NCBI GenBank assembly: GCA_022578965.1
Contig: MU400602.1
Location: forward strand, 1 to 64,000
Reading direction: 5' to 3'
Length of the DNA: 64,000 bases
DNA from: Xylaria sp. FL1777
Lineage: Eukaryota; Ascomycota; Sordariomycetes; Xylariales; Xylariaceae
The position numbers and the translations under genes are program-made. Position 1 is the first letter of the stretch, and every line of letters begins with the position of its first letter. The notes under the pieces are model-generated. The model searched no databases and was not told where the DNA came from. It saw only the letters and a list, made by a program, of their open reading frames with translations. Below, piece after piece: positions 23,506 through 35,034 of the stretch.

Positions 23506-25430
23506 TTAATAAAGTTTAAAAATAATAACTTTAAAATATGTTTAAAGTTAAATGTTATAACTATAAAAAAAAAAAACACTTTTAAAAATAATGCTAATTT
23601 AAAAAAAAGAACAAAAAAAAAAGCTATAAAAAAAAAAGATTTTTTAACTTAAGAAAAAAATATAAATTATAAAAGTTTAAAATAATAAAAAACAATAAAG
23701 CGATTTAAAAAATATATTTTTAAAGCAAAAATATAAAGTTGCAATTTTAAATTAAAATAAAAATGTTATATTAAATAAAATTAAATGTTTTATTTATATA
23801 AGTTAAAATAAACAAATATATAAATATTATTTAAAAGCTTTATAGTTATTAAAACAAATTGCAAAAAAATATATTTGCTATATAAACAATTAAAATTATT
23901 TAATATATAATTTAAAAAAATAGTTTAACTAAAAGTAATAAATAATAAAAAGTAATAAATTAATATAGTTAATAAACTTATAAAACTATAAAAACTTTAA
24001 ACTATTAAAGCTTAAAATATAGCTTAAAAAAATTATATTTAAAAAAATAAAACTATAACTATAAATAATATAATTATTAAACTAATTATAAACTATTAAA
24101 ATATTTAGTTATTAAATAAACTTAAAAAAACAAAACTTATAAAACTTTAAAACAAAAACAAATAAAATTAAAAGCTATAAAAAACATTATAAAAAAAAAC
24201 TAATAAAAATAAACAAAATATTTTTATAGCTTAAATTGCTTTAAATATAATAAAACAAAAAAGCATTAATAATTAACGCAAAAATTAATATGTTTTAAAA
24301 ACTAAAGCTAATAATTTAATTAATTACTAAAAGTTATTATTATAATAAAATTATAATAAAAAATAATAATAATATTTTATGCTTAAAAGATTTAAAATAT
24401 AACAAAGTATTATAAAATTATTATATAATATATTATTGCTACTAATATTTACTTAATAAACTAAAAAACAATTAGTTTTTTAAACAAATTATAAAAATAA
24501 AAATATAAAACTTTTATAAATTAAAATAGTTAGTTATAATTATAGTTTATTATAAAAATTTATAAAAATTTATAACATTTAAAAAAAATTTTAATTATAT
24601 TTATAATATTATTTTAAAAAAATATAAAAATAATTACTATAAATATTATTAGCTAATTAAAGCATAATTATACTAAAAAATAGTTATTAAAAGCAAAAAA
24701 GCTTAAAAACTATAATTTAAAGCTTAACTAAAAGCAAAAACAAAACAAAATATAATAATATTTAAAGTATTAAATAAAACAAGCATTTAAACATTTTATA
24801 AAAAAAAATTAAAAAACAAAATAAATATTTGCTAAAAAAGCAGCAAATAGTTAAAAAAACTAAAGTTTTATATAAAATTTAATATAATAACTAAAAAAAT
24901 TAATTTAAAGTTAAACTTATATATTAAAAAAAAAAATATAATATTTTAATTAATTTAAAAGCATAAGCTAATATAATTTTATTTAAAGTAATAAAACAAA
25001 ATAAAATTCCTTAGAAATATAAGCAAAAATTCTAAAAAATTAAAAGATTTAATAAAAGTATTTTTAGCTATAATAATAGTTATATATTTAAAAAAACTAA
25101 ACTTTTTAATATATTTATATAAAAACATAAAAAGTAAGTTATATTAAATATTATTAATATATTTAATTATAATATTATTTTAGAAATATTATAGCTAAAA
25201 ACTAGCAATTTTTTAATTTAATAAAAAGCAAAAACTATTAATTAAAAAAATAAAAAATAAAGCAAAAAAATTAGAAAAATCGCAAAAAAAATCTTAAACG
25301 AAATACTAAAAGTATATTATAGATTTTATAAACTATTTAAAAAAAAAAAAAAAAGAACTTCTTAAATATAGCTTATAAAACTACTATATTTTTATTAAAA
25401 AAAAATATTAATTAAAGCTTTATTAAGTAT
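23506..25430 (+). mobile_element. Element F, second part, ending before reverse transcriptase
   Basis: Continues the family III sequence from bases 1-107, collinear with D from about 10316 to 12240. It carries the end of gag and the protease closing block (about 25135-25210). Similarity stops at ATTAAGTAT (25422-25430). From there the sequence is unlike D and E, which go on into reverse transcriptase. F is therefore truncated or broken here. The missing half was not found elsewhere in the window. Confidence 0.88.
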
Positions 25431-27300
25431 TATCTTAGGTGCTTTAAACTAGAAATATAGAACAGCAAGCTATGTTTGCTGCAAGCTACGACTTATTTTC
25501 TTTAAGGGCCTATGCAGATATATTTATAGGTTTAAAGCTTGCGTTTTATGTATTTTAGTCTAAGGCACCTTTGTTAATTTTTAAGCTAAGGTTTACTTTG
25601 TATACGTATGCATACTATTTATACTTATAGATTATTTGCTAACAAAACTTAAAAAAGACAATTATAATATTGCTTAAAGCTTTTTATAATAATGCTTATA
25701 TTTAGTGCTAACTTTATAATTAAAATACTTTATTATGTTGTAGTGTTTTAAGCTTAAATAGTTAAAAGTTAAGCTTTATTTGTTAATTTATTAATTAGTA
25801 TTATTTTTTTATTTTATTATAAAACTGCAAACTTTTAATAATTCTAGCTTTAGCTTAATTAATAGTTGCTTTTTAGAAAAACTAATAGCTTTAAAACTTT
25901 TAAAATTTATTAAAAAATTTAGCAAATTAAATAAACTAGCTAGTAATGCAATATTAAAGCATTTATTTAATAATTATATTTGGTATTTTATATAGTATAT
26001 TTTGCTGCAATTAAAATATAACTAATAGCACATATTAAAATATAACTTTATATAAGCTATTACTAGTGCTATTTTAAATTATTATTAATTTAATAAATTA
26101 TATAAGCTTAAGCTTAAAGCTAAGCAAGTTAAGTTAATTTAATATATAGTATTTTATTATAGTAATATTATATTAATAGCTTAAACTAGTTATAAAAAAA
26201 GCATTATATTATAAACTGTTTTAGTTATTATATAAAATATAATAATTCTGCAGTTATGCTTATTAAAATAATTAAAACATAATTAATTTAATTTAATTGC
26301 TTAAATTTTTAATACTTATTTATTATTAATAATAGATAATATAACAAAAGTTAGTTAGTATTACATAAATAATTATAAAAGTATGTTTTTATTGTTTAAT
26401 AAAATAATGCTATATAAGCTAAGTTAGCTTTAGAACGCTTTATATATATTATTTTTAGGCTTAAATAAGCTACTTAAAAACACTTTATTAACTTGCTTTA
26501 TAATTTTTTGTTTAACTAAAAAATTGCGTTTATAGCTATTAATAAGCTTTATATAGTTTATTAATAAAAAGATTTCTAGATTATATACTTTAATATATAT
26601 TATATAAAAGCGTTAGTTTTATAAAATATACTATAGTTTAGCTATATTGCTACATTAAGCTTAAACGCTTAAAAGTTTATATTGCTTAAAGCTAGATTTT
26701 AATAACAAAATACCTGTTTAAAAAAACTGTAATTTGTTTATGCTTTAGTTAATTAGCTTAATATATTTTTTGTTGTTTATTTTATAAAAAAAGGTACTAT
26801 TATAAAAAATTACTAGTGATTAAGTTTTTTAATTAATAAAACATAGCATAATATAGCATACTTAATTCTTAAAACTATTGTTTTTATAAATAATAAAAAA
26901 AGGCTTATTACTGCGTGCTATTTTTTAATAATATAGCTTTAAAAATTAAAGTTTATTTTAACTAAAATAAAGCGCTTTATTTAAAAATATAATGCAAATA
27001 TACGTTTTAATAACTAATAGCAGTTATATAATAAGTTTATAAAGCTGGATTTTTTTTATTAAATTATGTTTATTATTATAGCTTTTAAAATAAGAATAAA
27101 TATTTATAACATAACGCATGTTATTTAGTTTAGCTTTATTATTTTTAAAAACCTTTTAAATTTATTATAAAAGTTTAGCTAAGCTATTTAAAATAGTATA
27201 ACATAAAAAACAGCATTTTTTTTTGCTTTTTATTAGTATTTTAATTTACTAAAAGCGCAAAAAGTTAAGCTTTTTAAACTAAAGCGTAAAAAAAGGTTAC
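25431..27300 (+). pseudogene. RecQ-type DNA helicase relic
   Basis: The + strand around 26100-26230 reads KQVKLI.YIVFYYSNIILIA, then a stop, then TSYKKSIIL. This is the Q motif of RecQ helicases followed by Walker A (T-G-x-G-K-S), with both glycines and the stop explained by G-to-A or C-to-T. At 26538-26552 INKLY stands for I-D-E-x-H. About 90 bases later in the same frame (26643-26657) YIATL stands for the T-T-A-T-L motif III. A C-terminal helicase lobe (FINN..KAYY near 26880) is plausible. Walker A and DExH are in different frames. It would have been an ATP-driven DNA unwinding enzyme. Such genes are repeated at chromosome ends in several fungi. The first 200 bases (25438-25640) are less AT-rich and unassigned. 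Confidence 0.75.
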
Positions 27301-30101
27301 TAAAAAACAATTAAAATAATTTGTGCTTTATAATAAACATAAGTAATAGTACATTAAAAAGCTTAACGTTTAGCTATATGCAGTTTATATTATTAAACTA
27401 TTAATTAATTATAACTAATAAGCTTAAAAATAAAAATAGTTTAATAGTTAACTTTAAACTAAGATAGTTTAAGCTAATTAAGCTTGCTAAATAAACTAAA
27501 GCTAAACTAAAGTTTAAAAATAAGCTGCAAGCTATTTAACTAAGCATATATAAGTTTATAAATGTAAAATGCTTTAAGAAATATATTTTATAGTTTTTAT
27601 AGCAGCTAAATAATAAAGATATTAAAAAGTAAAAAAATATATAATAAAAAGTATGCTATAACTTATATTATTATAACTTTGGTTAACTACTAAAGTTGCT
27701 ATTAAAAATATACTAGCAGTTTATGCTTTAAAAAAGAACTATCTTTTAGTTTTTATAGTAAAAGCTTTAGAAATTTTGCATAAAACACTTTGCAAACTTA
27801 TATTAATACTTAAATTTTGCTATTAATAGTATAACAAAATATTTTATGTTAAAAAAAATTTAGTACTATATTGCTGCTATGTTTAACAAAGTAATTAATA
27901 TAAATATTATATTTTTTTTAGTTTATAATGTTATAAAAATATTTAAATAAAAAAAAAAAAAAAATATAGCTATGTTTTATATGCTAAGCTTTTTATAATG
28001 TATTAGTATGCTTTTAATAAGCATGCTAAGCATTTTGCAAACAAAGCATAAATTAAAAATGCTACTAAAAATATACTTTGTTTAACCTTAAAATTAATAC
28101 TAAAAATACAAACAAAGCAACAATTAAATACTTATTAAACGTTTAATATATAATTAAGCTAATTAGTTTTATGTTTAATAATAGCTATAACTTTTGTTTT
28201 ATTGTTTTTAGCAAAACTAACTATAATTGTATTATTTTTAAGTGCTTTTTTTATATATATAAATATATTGCTAGCTATAGATTTACTAGTATAATTTAAA
28301 CTATTAAAGTATAATAAAAAATTGCTAGCAAATAGTAATTCTAAAAAGCTAAAAAAAAAGCAAAAAAGGTAAAACATATATAATACTTTATGCTAATTTA
28401 TATTTAGCTATAGTTTTTTAGTTTTTTTTTTTTCCTTTTTTGCTTTTTTATAATTAAAAGTATATAACTGCTATTTTTTATTACTTTTAATAAATAGCTT
28501 ATTTTTATTAGCTAAACTTAATATGTTTTGCTATATTAAAACTTTAGTTAGTTAAACAACTTTAGTATTAAATTTATTAATTTTAGTATTAATAAATTAT
28601 TGCTTTTTTTCTATTAATAAATTTAGCGCATTAAAAAGATTATATAACGTAGTATAGTTATTAATACGTTTTTTAGTATTATTATTAATATATATTTTAT
28701 AAGCATATTTAATAATATTTTAGTTAATAAAAAAAAAAATATACTGCTTATTTTAATATGTTTAAAAAGACTATTTTATACTATTATAAATTAAAGCAGT
28801 ATAAAAGCTTATAATAGCTAATTAATTAAATATAACAGAAATATTTTACGTAAAGTTTTTATTATTTTTTATATTAATTATAAAAGTACTATTAATATGC
28901 TTTAAAGCTAAATTAATAGCTTTTTACTTGCTTTTAGCTATAATATATTAAATAAAGCTTAATTATAGTATTTTTGTTATAAGTTTTAGTTTTATAACAT
29001 TAAAATAAAGTAACTAAGCAAAATATAATATTTTTAGTTTATAATTACTAGACTTTTTTTTATAAAGAAAAATAAAAAAGTAAGAAATAATTTAACGTAG
29101 CATTTTATAATTGTTAAGCTAAACTACTATAGTTATTATAAATAAATATTTTATAATATTTATATATTAGCAATAGCTTTAAAACTTAATATTAATTAAT
29201 TTGCTTTTATTTTAAGTATATTTTTTTGTTTAACTTGTATATCTTAACTATTAAAACTATAAAGCTACAATTTTTTGCTTAAGTAATGTAAAATTTATGC
29301 TTTTTAATATTGTTTAAATATAGTTTAGTTAAACTTTATTAAAAAATAGTATATTAAATTTAACTAAGTTATAAATTAAGAACGCTAAAATATAAGCATA
29401 AAACTTATTATGTAGCAATAGTAAAGCTTAATAGTATTAAACTTTATTTTTTTTAATATGCTGTTTATAACTAAAAAATTATATGTTATGTTTTATAAAA
29501 AAATCTTAAAAAGTCCGAAAAATTAGTTAAATAAAATTTAGTGCAATATAAAAAAAAACTAGTATAAAAAGCATTTATTGTTTACGGTTATATATATTGC
29601 CTGCTTTTATTTAAGCAGCTATTATAGCTTAAATAAAAAATATAGTTTTTTAATTTTTATGTACTATTGCAAGTTGTTTATTATAATTTTAATAATTTAA
29701 AATAGTACGAAATAAAGTATTATAAACTTAATATACTTTAAATATTTCTTTTTTGTTTTTATAAATAGCAAAAGTTTGCAAAATATAGCTAACGTTATTT
29801 TATAGTTATATAATGTTTAAAAATAAAGCAAACTTTTTTAAATATAATAATTTAAATAAAAAATAAACAGTATAAACTAATAAATAATTAATTGCTTTAT
29901 TTATATAAGCTAAAGTTAGCATTAAATAAAAAAAAAGCTATTTTTTTTTAAAAAAAATAGTAATATGCTATTGCGATTATATAAATAAGCTAAGCATATT
30001 TAAACTAGCAATTATAAAACAATTAGTTAAATTTTGCATAATATTTTTATAACTTATGCTAAGATTTTAAATATTGTTTTTAAAGTTAAAATTGTTATAT
30101 A
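27301..30101. other. Unassigned AT-rich decayed sequence
   Basis: No LTR pair or protein motif was recognised. The first part may continue the helicase relic. A 72-codon stop-free stretch on the - strand at 28159-28377 is rich in F, L, N and K and resembles no family that could be named. The whole stretch has the same conversion-rich look as the known dead elements, so it is probably further decayed repeat. Confidence 0.5.
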
Positions 30102-30107
30102 TAAATA

Positions 30108-30545
30108 TGGGAATTAATATAAACACATGAAAAATTGATACAGACACATAATGCTTACAGGCACATGACGAATAACTTTCCAACCACCGGTCGCACTGCA
30201 ACATGAAACATATTCTTTGGAAGCTAATTGCGAGGGGAATCCAGAAATGCAAACGGTTTGTTCGTACGACTAACGGTCGCGGAGATATTCACAGTTGAAG
30301 AAAATATACTAATAAACCGAAAAGTGACCTTTTGTATAAGCATAGAACATGAATATCTCTGCGACCGTAAGTCGTACGAACAAACCGTTTGCATTTCTGG
30401 ATTCCTTTCGCAATTAGCTTTTCAATGATTCCGGTTGCATTGCGGTGCAATGGGTGGTTGTGAAGTTATTTAAAAAACAAGCCCATTATGTGTCTGTAAG
30501 GCCATGTGTCTGTATCAATTTCTTATGTGTCTGTATCAATTCCCA
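30108..30545. mobile_element. 438-bp palindromic mini-transposon (MITE-like), not mutated
   Basis: A sharply bounded island of ordinary base composition in AT-rich DNA. It starts TGGGAATT and ends AATTCCCA, and is flanked by TAAATA on both sides (30102-30107 and 30546-30551). The minimal duplication could be just TA. The two halves are inverted copies of about 200 bases, most alike around AATCCAGAAATGCAAACGG and its complement. Near both ends units containing GATACAGACACATA recur. There is no transposase. Stop-free stretches at 30067-30252 (-) and 30228-30428 (+) run across its arms and are not genes. It would need enzymes from another element to move. Confidence 0.88.
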
Positions 30546-30736
30546 TAAATATAGCACTTAAGTTATAAGTAATATGCTTTAAGTTAAGCTATATATTTAT
30601 TAATTTAAGTATTAAAACATTAGTTAACTAGCTGCTATATATGTAACTTTGTTTAGCTATTTTATTTAGCTGTTTTAAAATAAACTTATAGCTAATATAT
30701 ATTTTAAATTAAGCAAAAATATTAATTATTTAGCCG

Positions 30737-30776
30737 AAGGTTTTCTGCATTACGAAGTAATAAGAAAGAAAACCTT
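30737..30776. repeat. Nested hairpin with less mutated sequence
   Basis: Outer arms AAGGTTTTCT (30737-30746) and AGAAAACCTT (30767-30776) enclose an inner ATTAC-GAA-GTAAT hairpin. The patch keeps CG dinucleotides unlike its surroundings. Function unknown. Confidence 0.6.
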
Positions 30777-30941
30777 ACGTTAACGTTATAATAAGTAAAA
30801 CAAAGTAAAACAATAAAATAGAAAATTAAAGATAAAAAGAAAAAAAAAACGCAGTAGCTTAATGCGGTTAGTTTTTTTAAAAAGGGTTAATTATGTACTT
30901 TGTAATTTTAAGCGCTTTAGTTAGCTATAAATAAGCGCACA

Positions 30942-30993
30942 AAATTAAATTTCTAAAACAATTTAAAAAATTAAATTTCTAAAACAATTTAAA
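30942..30993. repeat. Two-copy 25-base tandem repeat
   Basis: AATTAAATTTCTAAAACAAT is repeated directly with about 24-25 base spacing. Simple local duplication. Confidence 0.8.
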
Positions 30994-31052
30994 ACACAAA
31001 AAAAACACATAAACAATTTAAAGGTTTAAAAAGTAAAAATATAACGCATAAC

Positions 31053-31301
31053 AAAAAAAAGCAGCATTAGTTTTAAACAAAGCGCAAGTTTTAAAAACTA
31101 GCATAATTAAAATTTTTAATGTAGCTTTTATTTACTGCAGCTTTTATTTATTTACTGCAGCTTTTATTTACTGCAGTTTTTATTTTTTGTAGCTTTTATT
31201 TACTGTAGTTTTTATGTTTTTAAAGCAAAAAAAGTAGCGTTAGTTTTAAATAAAGCGCAAGTTTTAATAACTAGTATAATTAGGATTTTTACTGCAGCTT
31301 T
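31053..31301. repeat. Spaced direct repeat with embedded CTGCAG units
   Basis: A block of about 80 bases (31053-31130, containing TTAGTTTTAAACAAAGCGCA) recurs at 31226-31301 with a few transitions. Between and at their ends lie several units of CTTTTATTTACTGCAG or variants (31124-31216). It could be a decayed minisatellite or part of an LTR promoter region. No partner LTR was found. Confidence 0.75.
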
Positions 31302-32149
31302 TAACCTTTTTTTACATAAACAAAACTTTGCTTTAATAATTGCTAAAAACTATATTATTTTTTAGCTACACTAAAGTTTTTTAGCTATTTTAAACTTTTA
31401 AACAATAAATAATATTTTTACTTTAATTTATAAAAACAAATCTTATTTTTAAACAAATTGTTTTAGCTAAGCTATAATACTTTATAATAAAACTTTGCTT
31501 AAATTTTGTTTATTTTTTAGCACTAAGCAAGTTTATATTTTTTACTTAAGAAGTGTTTTTTTTAATAATAGCTTTTAATAAAGTTAATCTTTAGATTTAA
31601 GTTATATTAAAGGCAAAAAAAAATAACTTGTTTAAACAAAGCAATATAGTTGTTGCATTGCTATTTTTAACTTTAATTTAACTTGCTTTTTATTATAAAA
31701 GATTTGTTTTTTTAGCTTTAAAAAAAAGTAAAAAGCATGCTATTGCTACTTTTTTTAATTTGCTAAAAGCTTAAAAAAAAAATAAAAACTATATTAAGTT
31801 TAATTTAAACTATTTTTTAATATATCTTAATATATATTAACAATAGTAATTTTTTTAATAAGCTTTAATTTTTTTAGCATTTTTTATTTAGAACTATTAA
31901 ATGCATATATTTTAATAGCGTTTTTTAACATAAAAATAAAAAGTTTTACTTCTGCAAAATTTTGTTTTTTAAACTACTAATAAGTAATTATAGCAAATCT
32001 AATAATTCTATAAATAACTAAATTTAAATTATATTTAAGCTTAACGTAAGTATTAATAAAAAAGTTTATTATTAGTTAAAGTTACTTATGCTTAAATATT
32101 AAAGATTTTATTAATTATTTTTATAAGTTACAAACTTTACTAAACATGT

Positions 32150-32268
32150 TATTAATTATTTTTTTTATTAATTATTTTATTAATTATTTTATTAATTATT
32201 TTATTAATTATTTTATTTTATTAATTATTTTATTATTAATTATTTTATTAATTATTTTATTAATTATT
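32150..32268. repeat. 12-base tandem array TTATTTTATTAA
   Basis: About ten near-perfect units of TATTAATTATTT with occasional four-base and three-base slips. A low-complexity minisatellite. The long open reading across it (FINYFINY pattern) is a by-product. Confidence 0.92.
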
Positions 32269-34038
32269 GTAAGCATTACTACAATTATAGCTAATATGCT
32301 ATTTTTAACGATTTTAAATCTTAATTTAGCATATAAATAATATTTACGCATTAATTTTTAATAGCGTTTGCAAAGTAGCACTTTACTAACTACACTACAA
32401 ACTTTTAAAAGGCTTTTATTGCAAACATTAATTATATTTTTAAATAAACAAATAGCTTTAATTAAGAAATTTCATTTTAGCACTACATTTAGCAAAAAGT
32501 AAAAACTCTTGATTATTATTAATAAAACTTAGCTTTAAACATTTTTTTAGCTTTTAAAGAAAGCACTACATTAAAAACTGTTATTATATTTTACGTTTAT
32601 AAATTATTTTTTTTTATATAGCTTTTAAAGAGCTTTTAAAGCTAGCTTTAAAAATAGTGCTGCTGCAAAAAAGCATTTAAAGCTACTTTTTTGCTTACAA
32701 GCTTACAAAAAAAACAAAAACAATGCTTCTGCTTTTTTTATATTTTTTAGCTCTTTTATAATTGCCTTTATTTGCTACTACTATAACAACTTAAAAAATA
32801 AAAAAATTTAAACAGTTGCTTTAATAAAACGCTATAAAATTATTAATATATTTTTGCTTAGTAGCTATTTTAAAAACTTATTATACTAGTTTTTTATAGT
32901 TTACTTTTGCACTAAACTAAAGTAAAACATATAGCTAATAATACCTTTTGCTTACAATTTTTTTAATGCTATTTCTAAGGTTCTTTTATAGTTTGCTTAT
33001 ATATATATTTTTATGCTGTTTTTTTGTTATTACTGCTATAATTTTTTTTGTATGCTACTTTTTAGCTTTTAGTTCTTTGTTTTTTTTTGTTTTTGCTTTT
33101 TTTGTTTATACTTATAGGCTTTGTTTTATAGCATTTAATTACCTTTTGTTTTTTTCTTTTTATGTTTTTAATTCTTAGTATTTTTATAATGCTTGCACTA
33201 ATAAAAAAAAGAAAAAATAAACCGTTTAAAGCTTTTGTTGCTTTATTAAGCTTATGTTTAGCTTAATATATTAAACATATTACTGCTAAGTTGTTGCTTT
33301 TTTTTTATAATATAAATAAGCTTTAAAACTATATTATAAAGCTAATAGTAGCTATAAACTTTAAATGCTTTATTTACTAAAAAAAAGAATATGTAGCGCT
33401 AATAATTAAGTAAAAAATAATAAGTAGCATAAATAAGCTTGTAACTAAGCTTATAGTTTGCTTAATAAAAATTTCTTTTAAAAGTAGCGCTATAGCATAA
33501 AGCTATATTAATACTTAATAATATTTTTACTAAGCATACTAACAATTTATTTTGCATTAAACTTTTATATTTTTTTTTGTTTTTTTTACTATAATTATTA
33601 TACTTAATACTGCTTTATTTACTGCTTATATTTCTATAGTTATTATTTTTTTTTTGCTTTTGATTAAAATAAAATTAAATTATATTTATTACTACAATAA
33701 AAAAAATAACAATGCTTATTTTTAAGCAAAATGCTTATGCTAGCTAAAAAGCTAGCTATAATAACAGTAACTTTAGCAGATATTCTTTTAGCTATAGCTA
33801 CTTTTTTTTTTTAAATAATGCTTGTTTTTTGCTATTTATTTATTTTAGAAGCACCTGTTTTAAAAAGGGCTAAATTTAGTGCTAATATGTTTTTTTTTTA
33901 AACAACAAAATACTATAGCATAAAGTAAAGCCAGTTAAAGAAACTAAATCTTAGCTTCTTTTATACTTGCTTATACTAGAAATATTAGCAAAAACCTCTT
34001 TAGTACTAATCTATACATTTTTTTATTTATTTTCCTTT

Positions 34039-34118
34039 TATATATATTTTTTATATATATTTTTATATATAAATATACATCTTTATATATATATATATAT
34101 ATATAAAGACACGTATAC

Positions 34119-34158
<40 letters not shown>
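34039..34158. repeat. TA-rich microsatellite
   Basis: Long (TA)n runs broken by TTTT, AAAGACACG and ACA. The stop-free stretch 33967-34161 is a reading through this repeat. Confidence 0.95.
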
Positions 34159-34415
34159 TGAAATAAAGCAGTGCGATTGCGCAAGATTTACTATATTACT
34201 TTAATTGCAAGGAGATAAGTCATAACTTACATATTTAAGCAATTAGGCTATATATAAATTAAGGAATTAAACGATTAATTAAAGGGCTATTTAACAATAT
34301 AAAAAAAAAGCAACTATAGCTAATTTTTATTTTGTTATATGTTATTATTAAGTTTATACTTCGAAATTTAGCATAATACTTATACTTTTATTCTTATTAT
34401 ATAATTTAGCTCAAA
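34159..34415. other. Less mutated patch left of element B, no gene seen
   Basis: It keeps GTGCGATTGCGCAAG and AAGGAGATAAGTC, more G and C than its surroundings. It contains no readable motif. It borders the duplication copy CTTAC (34416-34420) of element B, so it is part of the sequence B entered. Confidence 0.5.
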
Positions 34416-34420
34416 CTTAC

Positions 34421-34627
34421 TAGTAAGGTTTACTATAGGTAGTAAGGCAATTGAGTATAAAAAGTGTGATGTAAATTGAAAAGAGGGGGGCCCTGCAAGC
34501 AATTGCTACGCAATTGCTTTAAGCATAGGCCTTACATAGCTATTTAACTAAGCTATTATAGCTACAAGTGGGAATACTACTGTAGCTGGACCTTATAAAT
34601 ATGAAGTCCTTTTTTTAGTTTGTATTA
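34421..34627 (-). repeat. 3' LTR of element B
   Basis: 207 bp, the least altered copy in parts of the family (keeps GGGGGGCCCTGC and GTGGGAATAC). Compared with the 5' LTR the mismatches seen by eye are all transitions. Confidence 0.95.
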
Positions 34628-34862
34628 AGTGCTAAAGCACAAAAGAAAAGTTGTTGACTTTAATAAGGCTAATTTAGCTATTTATATAAACTAATTTTTA
34701 TTTTAGAGATTATAATTAATTTAAGTTATTTATTAATTAATTAATTAAGCAAGCGTAACTTTTTGTGGCTTTTTATGCGGTTGTTTGCTAGCAATAAGCT
34801 TTATAGCTTTTGCTTTATTTTTATTTTTTAGTTTTAATTTAGCTTGTTTTTTTATATAAGCC

Positions 34863-35020
34863 TAGTATTTTTTAACTAAGTTTTTAGCCGATTAAAGTTG
34901 CTACTTTGATTTCTACTAGTTGTTTTTATAACTATATCTTTTTTATTTGATTAGATAATTAAAACCTAACTTGGTTTGATTAACATAATGCTTTAGAATA
35001 ATTTCGATTTTGAACGAATT
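34863..35020 (-). pseudogene. Chromodomain of element B
   Basis: The - strand reads NSFKIEIILKHYVNQ, then KLGFNYLIK and, after a lost tryptophan, a decayed K-G-Y as KRYSYKNN. The end SAKNLVKKY is the closing helix. It is the clearest chromodomain of family I here. Confidence 0.88.
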
Positions 35021-35034
35021 ACTTTCTTTGTTGG

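Larger units (their letters stand above)
30552..34035. other. Unassigned AT-rich sequence with short tandem repeats
   Basis: No LTR pair or protein motif recognised. It holds a hairpin (30737-30776), a two-copy 25-base tandem (30942-30993), a spaced direct repeat with CTGCAG units (31053-31301) and a 12-base tandem array (32150-32268). The stop-free stretches at 32146-32340 and 32948-33178 come from low-complexity T-rich DNA. Confidence 0.5.

Noticed and set aside
28159..28377. 72-codon stretch on the - strand
   Set aside because: No family recognised; length is within chance for this base composition. Left inside the unassigned region.
30067..30428. Overlapping stop-free stretches on both strands, one apparently a small protein
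   Set aside because: They run across the arms of the palindromic mini-transposon and its flank, mirror each other, and have no recognised domain.
32146..32340. Hydrophobic small protein with repeated FINYFINY
   Set aside because: It is a reading through a 12-base A+T tandem repeat.
32948..33178. 76-codon hydrophobic stretch that looks like a membrane protein
   Set aside because: Poly-T DNA gives phenylalanine- and leucine-rich readings by chance. No start context, neighbour or family supports it.
33967..34161. Small membrane-like protein rich in Y and I
   Set aside because: It reads through a TA microsatellite.
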